Assembly (NCBI GenBank): GCA_958295855.1
Contig: OY282383.1
Span: forward strand, 1,308,481-1,372,480
Direction: 5' to 3'
Length of the DNA stretch: 64,000 bases
Source: an uncultured Poribacteria bacterium
Lineage (GTDB): Bacteria > Poribacteria > WGA-4E > WGA-3G
Below, in pieces: positions 58,982 through 64,000 of this stretch. Every line of letters begins with the position of its first letter. Position 1 is the stretch's first letter. Below the pieces are notes generated by a model that was given only the letters and a program-made list of their open reading frames with translations, did no database searches and had not been told where the DNA came from. Made by a program: the position numbers and the translations under genes.

Positions 58982-59218
58982 TTATTTCAAAATAGCGACG
59001 GCAATGGAGATGAGCAGTGCACCGATGGCACATGCGGTGGTTATCCAGCTTCGCATCCCTGCAATCGCACTTTGCTTCCCCTTGAGCTCTGAGATACCGT
59101 TCTCAACGGTGCGGAGCCGGGTATCCAGCCCATCTAAACGTTGATTGACTTCTGCAAAGTTTGCTTTGACCTGATCAAAGCCTTCTTTCATGAGTTGATA
59201 AAGTTCTTCATTTGTCAT
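58982..59218 (-). CDS. Small XhlA-like membrane protein, copy 2
   Basis: 78 residues, almost identical to copy 1 but with FDQVKAN added before FAEVNQRLDG. The coiled-coil then membrane helix arrangement is the same. It lies between the two helicase genes on the same strand. The nucleotide identity of the two copies is high over the whole gene, so the duplication is recent. Function unknown. Confidence 0.7.
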   Translation of the reverse strand: MTNEELYQLMKEGFDQVKANFAEVNQRLDGLDTRLRTVENGISELKGKQSAIAGMRSWITTACAIGALLISIAVAILK

Positions 59219-59270
59219 TTTTGTTTTTTCCTTTGGATTCTTGCCCGTTATGCCAGTCCAAGTTGTGAAT

Positions 59271-59310
59271 TTTAGGGTGATTCCCCGCTTTGCAGGGCAT
59301 TACCCTAATG
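59271..59310. repeat. Core-like palindrome between the small membrane gene and the helicase
   Basis: TTTTAGGGTGATTCCCCGCT followed by TTGCAGGGCATTACCCTAA: outer arms TTAGGGTGAT/ATTACCCTAA around a shortened core. Confidence 0.75.
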
Positions 59311-59365
59311 AACAACTTTTTTATTTCTTACATTCTGGCTTTTAACAATAATTATACCACACTTC

Positions 59366-61183
59366 CTATTTTGCGCGTACCTCTTTTTTCAATTTCCTTC
59401 CCGCATGCCAATATCCGAGCTGCCGGAGATAGTAGTTGACATTTTTAGGGATGTTCTCAAACTCCGGAATGAATGGGCATCGCCCGCCGAGGACGACCAG
59501 TTCCGCCTTTGCACGCGTCATCGCAACATAAAAAACGCGCCGCTCATCTGTGAGTTTGCTATCGCGACGCGGGAAACGACGCTCCAACGTATTGTGAATA
59601 AGAATAACCTTTTCCCATTCCCTGCCCTTGGCTTTGTGAATTGTCGTCACATCCACGAAAAGGGTAGCAGCGTCTTTAGAAGGTTTCCGATGTGCCGAAG
59701 CAGCAAGTATCGCTTGAATCTGCTCAACTTCGTAGTTCGTGCGGGCGAGGATTGCAGTTTCCTGAGGATGAGCTGTCTGCATCGCTGAGGCACGGGGGCC
59801 TTGCGCTACAGGCTTATGTGGTTTGGTTAATTCGTGCAAGAGGCGCGTTTCCAAGGTTTCAAGTGTTGTCTCCCCCACGTTTATCTGATGCTTGCTCGGA
59901 TTTTGGGCGAGGAGATTTTTCCGAATGCGAGGCGTGTTTCGCTCAATCAGGGCTCTTGCGTGCTCTACAATCGTTGCGGTGGAGCGATAATTGCGCGTAA
60001 TCTTATATTTTTTCACGTTCGACCGGGCGGCAAATTCAAGCATAATCTGGGAATCGCCGCCGCGAAATCCGTAAATCGCCTGATCGTCGTCACCGACAGC
60101 GAAGACATTCTCTGATAAGAGGGAGATCAGCCGAAAGTCAGTCGGGGCTATATCTTGGAATTCATCGACAAGCACATAAGGGTATTTGTCGCAGTAGGTT
60201 TGGCGGATATCTGGGCAAGTCTCAAATAGGTTGGCGGCGTAGATGAGCATATCCTCGAAATCGATCGCGTTGGCTTCCGTTTTGAGGGTTTCGTATTTTT
60301 GGGCGAATGCCTGTGCAACGCGGTCGGTAAGGGTGGTAGGGTCGAACAGTCCGGTAACAACCTGTCGTTTTGCTCGCATGACGGTTTCTTTTATCCCGTT
60401 GAAGCATTCGCGGAGATTCTCAAAATCAGGGTGCCTGTCAAGATATTCGTCGTAGGGGATGCCGAAATGCTGGCAGACCATTTCAAGCATGAGTTGATTG
60501 CTATACTGCGTTCGCAATGGGTCTGCGCGGTTAAACACGCCCGTGCGGTTTGTGTAGAATCCAATCCAATGCGCTTCGCGACGATTCGCGTTTTGCCCTT
60601 CAACCCATTCAAGCACCTTAAAGCTGAATTGTGTTTCTCCTTCAGCACGGATGGCTTGACGGAGCCTATCATTTGATGAGTGACTGAAGTGTTCGCGCCG
60701 CCGTCTTTCCGGAGCTGTAGACTGCCCGATATAACACCTGCCTGCCTTTTTGTTCTGAATTTTATAGATGGCGACTGGAGTGGTGGCGGATTCCCTTTCA
60801 AGTTGTTTCTGCTCCTGCGCAATAATTTCATCAAGCTGCCCAGACCAGATCTGGGGGTGTTGGTTAAATCCTGCGCGCTGATAGTTTTCGGTGATAATGT
60901 CTTTGCCGAAGGCGTGAAGGGTACGGATTTCAGGCCCGCCCGCCCTATCTCCGAACTCGTTTTTTGACACCAATTCACGCAAGATGCGCGTCTCCATTTC
61001 TTCAACGGCTTTTCTGTTAAAGGCGATAGCGAGAATCTGTGATGGCGGCACGTTATGGTGCTGGATCAGGTTTAGAATCCGCGCCGTTATGACTGTGGTT
61101 TTGCCGCTGCCAGGGCCCGCGATGACGATTGCAGATCCGGTGTGGTGCTTAACGGCTTTTCGCTGGTTTTTATCAAGTTTCAT
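59366..61183 (-). CDS. UvrD-type helicase with internal GIY-YIG nuclease domain
   Basis: 605 residues, compact for the family. GPGSGKTT (23-30), RTLHAFG (87-93), GIY-YIG domain (about 135-220: VAIYKIQNKKAGRCYIGQST, RRRREHF, RREAHWIGFY, keeping the Tyr, Arg and Glu positions), then DEFQD (330-334), VGDDDQAIYGFRGG, RNYRST, TTIHKAKGRE and YVAMTRAK. The nuclease occupies the 1B position of the helicase. The residues FGDRAGGPEIR include a short repeat-coded insert. It ends YYLRQLGYWHAGRKLK. Could unwind and nick branched DNA. The ATG at 61183 has a weak site. Confidence 0.85.
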   Translation of the reverse strand: MKLDKNQRKAVKHHTGSAIVIAGPGSGKTTVITARILNLIQHHNVPPSQILAIAFNRKAVEEMETRILRELVSKNEFGDRAGGPEIRTLHAFGKDIITENYQRAGFNQHPQIWSGQLDEIIAQEQKQLERESATTPVAIYKIQNKKAGRCYIGQSTAPERRRREHFSHSSNDRLRQAIRAEGETQFSFKVLEWVEGQNANRREAHWIGFYTNRTGVFNRADPLRTQYSNQLMLEMVCQHFGIPYDEYLDRHPDFENLRECFNGIKETVMRAKRQVVTGLFDPTTLTDRVAQAFAQKYETLKTEANAIDFEDMLIYAANLFETCPDIRQTYCDKYPYVLVDEFQDIAPTDFRLISLLSENVFAVGDDDQAIYGFRGGDSQIMLEFAARSNVKKYKITRNYRSTATIVEHARALIERNTPRIRKNLLAQNPSKHQINVGETTLETLETRLLHELTKPHKPVAQGPRASAMQTAHPQETAILARTNYEVEQIQAILAASAHRKPSKDAATLFVDVTTIHKAKGREWEKVILIHNTLERRFPRRDSKLTDERRVFYVAMTRAKAELVVLGGRCPFIPEFENIPKNVNYYLRQLGYWHAGRKLKKEVRAK

Positions 61184-61204
61184 TTTTTCGCAAGTTAAGT
61201 ACGA

Positions 61205-61233
61205 AAACCTCCGGGGGATGCCGGAGGCTTTTT
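61205..61233. terminator. Terminator-like hairpin between mazF and the helicase
   Basis: CCTCCGG, 6-nt loop, CCGGAGG followed by CTTTTT on the plus strand; on the minus strand it ends GGTTTTCG. It would best stop plus-strand transcription and weakly stop mazEF. Confidence 0.5.
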
Positions 61234-61241
61234 AGATTCGG

Positions 61242-61318
61242 CAATGCACGTCGCATTTGGGCGCAGTGGTATATTACCCCTGCAAAGCAGGGGAAACTGA
61301 TACCATTACGCCGCAAAA
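61242..61318. repeat. Type A element with core
   Basis: GCAATGCACGTCGCATTTGG, GCGCAGT, the core (61268-61304), ATTACGCCGCAAAAT. Comparison with 31361-31400 and 18710-18749, which lack the core, shows the insertion point directly. Confidence 0.95.
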
Positions 61319-61336
61319 TTTTGTCGTTAAATTTTT

Positions 61337-61696
61337 TTACAATATTTGCAAGAGCACGCCCACTTTTTCTAAAACCTTGTCTACTGTTTCATCAGGCATT
61401 TCACAAAGAAATACCGTATTCCTCTCCGACCAGTCTACGTTTTTGAGCTGATCGCTAAGGATAACTCCTTCTACTTCAATACCTGCCGGGATAGCAACCT
61501 CAAACGGACCTCCTCTCCGGGTTCTTGTGATTGGGCAGACAACCGCTAAACTCATTGATGCCCTATTATAGTCCCACGAGGAGAGGACAAGACCGGGGCG
61601 GCGATTTTTGATCTCATTTCCTGTTTGCGGATTGAAGTCAATCATCACTACATCGCCTTGCACTGGAACGTAAAAGGAATCGGTTAATCCCACCAT
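61337..61696 (-). CDS. mazF: MazF/PemK-type toxin (endoribonuclease)
   Basis: 119 residues: GDVVMIDFNPQTGNEIKNRR, RPGLVLSSWDYNRA, VCPITRT, EGVILSDQLKNVDW. This is the full MazF fold, which cleaves RNA unless bound by its antitoxin. The ATG overlaps the end of the antitoxin gene by 13 nt, the usual arrangement. A terminator-like hairpin follows. Confidence 0.9.
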   Translation of the reverse strand: MVGLTDSFYVPVQGDVVMIDFNPQTGNEIKNRRPGLVLSSWDYNRASMSLAVVCPITRTRRGGPFEVAIPAGIEVEGVILSDQLKNVDWSERNTVFLCEMPDETVDKVLEKVGVLLQIL

Positions 61697-62118
61697 ACTT
61701 CATTTCCTACAGCCGGCCCGGTGTCCACCTCTTCGTGCACATTGTTTTCTGTTATTTGGTCGACAAGTTCTTTCAGCGTATACTTGGGAGTCTTCAGCGG
61801 GCGAGGTGCCCTCTCTTGACGATGCGGCTTTTCTGGACGCTGTTGCTTGAGTTTGGCGGCTTTGACAGGATTACAACGCACATTGTTTTCTGTTATTTGG
61901 TCGACAAGTTCTTTCAGCGTATACTTGGGAGTCTTCAGCGGGCGAGGTGCCCTCTCTTGACGATGCGGCTTTTCTGGACGCGGCAATTTACGGTTTGCGG
62001 GTTTTACATGTTCCACTCCCGGAGACTGCCTATTCAGTTTACCGTTCAACGTCTTGAGATAGTTGAGATACGCAAAAATAACCAGACATTCCTGCGAAGA
62101 TATCGTTTCTAAAAACAT
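61684..62118 (-). CDS. MazE-like antitoxin with unusual N-terminus and duplicated toxin-binding tail
   Basis: About 144 residues from the ATG at 62118, chosen for GGAGG 8 nt upstream. The C-terminal YTLKELVDQITENNVHEEVD, TGPAVGNEVW matches the MazF-binding tail of MazE antitoxins. The block RPEKPHRQERAPRPLKTPKY plus TLKELVDQITENNV occurs twice, from a 104-nt exact DNA repeat (61737-61840 and 61878-61981, period 141). The usual AbrB/MazE DNA-binding N-domain is not visible; instead there is MFLETISSQECLVIFAYLNY. It overlaps mazF. Confidence 0.75.
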   Translation of the reverse strand: MFLETISSQECLVIFAYLNYLKTLNGKLNRQSPGVEHVKPANRKLPRPEKPHRQERAPRPLKTPKYTLKELVDQITENNVRCNPVKAAKLKQQRPEKPHRQERAPRPLKTPKYTLKELVDQITENNVHEEVDTGPAVGNEVWWD

Positions 62119-62156
62119 AAACTGTTCCTCCGTGATAAATTGCAATGCAGTGTCAA

Positions 62157-62300
62157 GAATACACGTCGCATTTGGGCGAGGTGGTAGGTGCCCCGCGAAG
62201 CGGGGGTATCTACCCTTCGCCGCAAATTTCCATGAATGCGTTTAGAAGTGTTTCGTTTTTGTGGTTTAACGGCACGGCGGAGCGTGCCTACTACTTTAAC
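62157..62300. repeat. Type A element with variant core, and a type H repeat
   Basis: Type A arms (ACACGTCGCATTTGGGCG ... CGCCGCAAATTTCC, 62157-62229) around a GCCCCGC-GAA-GCGGGGG core (62183-62215), then ACGGCACGGCGGAGCGTGCC (from 62269). Remaining sequence to 62339 holds no gene. Confidence 0.88.
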
Positions 62301-62339
62301 TGTAGGATACCATTTTTTGTTCAGTACGTCAAATTAAAT

Positions 62340-62771
62340 TTATTTTGGAATCCGCCGTACCCACAACAACAATGCGACGTTCATCGCCCCTATGAAACCG
62401 AAAACGTAAGATTGAATTCCTGCTAACATGGCAGTTGAATGGATAAAGATGATTCCCACAATCGGTAATCCGAGTGCGAAACAGGTGTAGAAGGTTAGAC
62501 TTTTTGCGCCTTTTGCTTGCCAGAAAGTTAGCTGCCGCCTTAAAACCTGTAGATAGGACTGGGCCCATAGGCGAGATGTCCACTTTCCTTGCATGAAACC
62601 GAGCACAATCCCGCAGGCATAGCCGAAACTCGACCAGCGCAAGTCAATCCGCGGGTCGTGCGAGATGACAGCCACCCAGAGCAACTGCCCTAGCAGTGAA
62701 ACGACGATGAACGCCCAAAACACGGGCAATTTCATGTAGAAGGGCAGCAGCCGGCGCGATAGTTTATTCCT
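62340..62771 (-). CDS. Membrane protein of unknown function
   Basis: About 143 residues with four hydrophobic segments (VFWAFIVVSLLGQLLWVAVI, FGYACGIVLGFMQGKW, LTFYTCFALGLPIVGIIFIH, GFIGAMNVALLLWV). No family recognised. The ATG at 62771 is tentative; an upstream ATG at 62831 would overlap the purQ stop and include a type H repeat coding VVGTLRRAVKP. Position after purQ suggests co-transcription only. Confidence 0.55.
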   Translation of the reverse strand, partial: RNKLSRRLLPFYMKLPVFWAFIVVSLLGQLLWVAVISHDPRIDLRWSSFGYACGIVLGFMQGKWTSRLWAQSYLQVLRRQLTFWQAKGAKSLTFYTCFALGLPIVGIIFIHSTAMLAGIQSYVFGFIGAMNVALLLWVRRIPK

Positions 62772-62817
62772 CATGATTGGTTTAACGGCACGGCGGAGCG
62801 TGCCTACTACTTTGCCC

Positions 62818-63681
62818 TTAGGCTTTCGCATAATTGACAGCATTTTTGAAAATAGCGAGGCCATCGCCTTCTTCTGGGAGATGTTCTCGCGTCCAACGCG
62901 GGTGGTTCCATTTGGTCAGAAACCTTTCGGGGTGGGGCATTAAACCGAAAATTCTGCCTGTTGTATCGCAGATGCCAGCAATATTGGCATCGGATCCGTT
63001 TGGGTTGTGCGGGTACTCGGTGACAACACGTTCCATTAAGGGCGATTGCGCGCCGCTCCCATACCGAAACACAATTTGGTTGTTAGACACTATCTGTTCC
63101 AGCACTTCTGGTGGTGCAGTAAATCGCCCTTCAGCATGCGCGACAGGGAGATAGACGCGAGCTTTAATGTTTTTGGTGAAAATACACGGGCTCTGCTGTG
63201 TTTCTAGGTGCACCCAACGACACTCAAATTTTGCAGAGGTATTCATTGCCAAGGTCGCACGCTGTGCTATTTCCGGTGGGCAGGCACAAGGCACTGCCCC
63301 TACGCGAGGGGCGGTATTTTCCTCTGCTTTGCAGGGGTTATTACCTTCTGTGGCCGGTAACAGGCCTGCCCGCACAAGCACTTGAAATCCGTTGCATATA
63401 CCCAGTATCAGTTTGCCATCGTCAATAAACTGATGAAGCGCATCTGTCAGTTTGTGCTTCATCTCTGTGGCAAGCAGAATTCCGGCTGAAATATCATCTC
63501 CGTAAGAGAATCCGCCCGGAATTGCCAAAATTTGATAGTCTAAGAGACTAATTTTGCGAGAGATGAGCTGTTGGATGTGGACTAAGGCGGTTTCAGCACC
63601 GGCGACTTGGAAGGCAACATCTGTTTCTGCATCACAGTTCGTTCCGGCTGTTCGTAAGATGAGGACGTTCGGTTTCAACAT
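62818..63681 (-). CDS. purQ: Phosphoribosylformylglycinamidine synthase, glutaminase subunit
   Basis: About 287 residues; the family is usually 220-260. It supplies ammonia from glutamine for purine synthesis together with PurL and PurS. Seen: LRTAGTNCDAETDVAFQVAG, PGGFSYGDD, the catalytic cysteine in LGICNGFQVLVRAGLLP, and the His/Glu pair in MPHPERF. Residues about 112-136 (NNPCKAEENTAPRVGAVPCA) are encoded by a core palindrome and a type G palindrome inserted in frame after AGLLPA, before RATLAMNTSAKFECRWVHLE. ATG 63681 has AAGGA upstream; purL lies just upstream. Confidence 0.93.
   Translation of the reverse strand: MLKPNVLILRTAGTNCDAETDVAFQVAGAETALVHIQQLISRKISLLDYQILAIPGGFSYGDDISAGILLATEMKHKLTDALHQFIDDGKLILGICNGFQVLVRAGLLPATEGNNPCKAEENTAPRVGAVPCACPPEIAQRATLAMNTSAKFECRWVHLETQQSPCIFTKNIKARVYLPVAHAEGRFTAPPEVLEQIVSNNQIVFRYGSGAQSPLMERVVTEYPHNPNGSDANIAGICDTTGRIFGLMPHPERFLTKWNHPRWTREHLPEEGDGLAIFKNAVNYAKA
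63276..63345. repeat. Type G and core palindromes in frame in purQ
   Basis: GTGGGCAGGCACAAGGCACT..GCCCCTACG (63276-63305) and core GGTATTTTCCTCTGCTTTGC..TTACC (63313-63345). Confidence 0.92.
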
Positions 63682-63693
63682 CTGTTTTCCTTT

Positions 63694-63897
63694 TTTCATC
63701 AATTCGGTTTCTGCTCCGATTTTTCCGCATGAGGTATTTACCCCCGCAAGCGGGGAATGCACCCTCTGCAAAATCGGGTTTCTTACAAGTTGTAGCGTGT
63801 TTCCTGCTAACTAATGCATCGTAAACCTCTGACGAGAGCTATAGTGCTGAGGGACATCAATCACCATTCTGATTGCTCCGCAAGGAATGACAAAAGG
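63694..63897. repeat. Type B element followed by a type C element
   Basis: Type B (63694-63785) with core CCCCCGC-AA-GCGGGG (63733-63763), then AACCTCTGACGAGAGCTATA and GCTCCGCAAGGAATGACA (about 63822-63892). It fills the gap between purL and purQ. Confidence 0.9.
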
Positions 63898-64000
63898 TTA
63901 CCATTGCAATGCATCCTGCCACGCAGATTTGAGAACATCAATGGACGTTTCGACAATTCGGTGTCCATCAAGCCCGTTGACAACAAATGCTGGTTCTTTT
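63898..64000 (-). CDS. C-terminus of a probable PurL (window-edge partial)
   Basis: 34 codons before the TAA at 63898: KEPAFVVNGLDGHRIVETSI, DVLKSAWQDALQW. The length and ending fit the C-terminus of the large FGAM synthase subunit, and its place directly upstream of purQ supports this. The gene continues beyond the window, so the assignment rests mainly on context. Confidence 0.5.
   Translation of the reverse strand, partial: KEPAFVVNGLDGHRIVETSIDVLKSAWQDALQW

Noticed and set aside
31316..60957. GC-rich 17-mer CCCGCCCGCCCTGTTCC at 31320, 33080, 43548 and 60938 as an operator
   Set aside because: It occurs inside coding regions and gaps alike, without a fixed distance to promoters; more likely another short dispersed repeat.
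1..64000. rRNA, tRNA or prophage genes
   Set aside because: No tRNA cloverleaf, rRNA motif, integrase or phage structural gene was recognised on either strand; the XhlA-like proteins alone do not make a prophage.

Overview
The window is a bacterial chromosome fragment. It encodes Gram-negative outer-membrane machinery (LptD, SurA-type foldases, a PorV-like protein). It also carries a metabolic gene mix (phytanoyl-CoA dioxygenase, SMP-30, mandelate-racemase-like, SUMF1-domain, LamG, SDRs) that resembles sponge-associated Candidatus Poribacteria. That taxonomic guess is inference from gene content only. I saw no rRNA, tRNA, CRISPR array or prophage.

Layout: 1-784, end of a phosphofructokinase gene. 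941-11883, a type I restriction system (hsdR, hsdS, hsdM, all on the minus strand) split by an antitoxin, gene remnants, an Rpn-type nuclease, a 2H phosphoesterase and two SDR genes. 12022-23775, an envelope-biogenesis and repair block read as mfd, two SurA-like proteins, SurA, then an LptD with peptidyl-prolyl isomerase domains built into it. 24132-26512, three envelope genes. 27317-29247, sixA and an exported repeat protein. 29682-36398, a second defence block: a methyltransferase-Mrr-like fusion, an AvaI/BsoBI-type restriction-modification pair whose nuclease gene looks frameshifted, and a Rad50-like ATPase with a small partner. 36686-45164, an aminotransferase, LamG protein, three tandem membrane-anchored proteins with primase-type zinc fingers, SMP-30 and several gene remnants. 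45409-52106, an ATPase-nuclease, a DUF433 antitoxin, an enolase-superfamily enzyme, a PhyH dioxygenase, a SUMF1 protein and a PorV-like protein. 52393-61183, an MFS transporter and two UvrD-type helicases with GIY-YIG nuclease domains inside them; one is fused in a single open frame to GrpE-like and ribosomal-S1-like parts. 61337-64000, mazEF, a membrane protein, purQ and the end of purL.

Two things stand out. First, three unusual protein architectures: the LptD-isomerase chimera, the helicase/GIY-YIG/GrpE/S1 giant, and the triplicated membrane-anchored CHC2 zinc fingers. Second, the window is saturated with a short nested palindrome family: about 30 copies of a ~33-nt core (centre CCCCTGCAAAGCAGGGG) that sit alone, inside the loops of at least three larger palindromic elements, and in frame inside protein genes including purQ, a Rad50-like gene, an AAA ATPase and a SUMF1 gene. 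Most short open frames in the window are shadows or products of these repeats.
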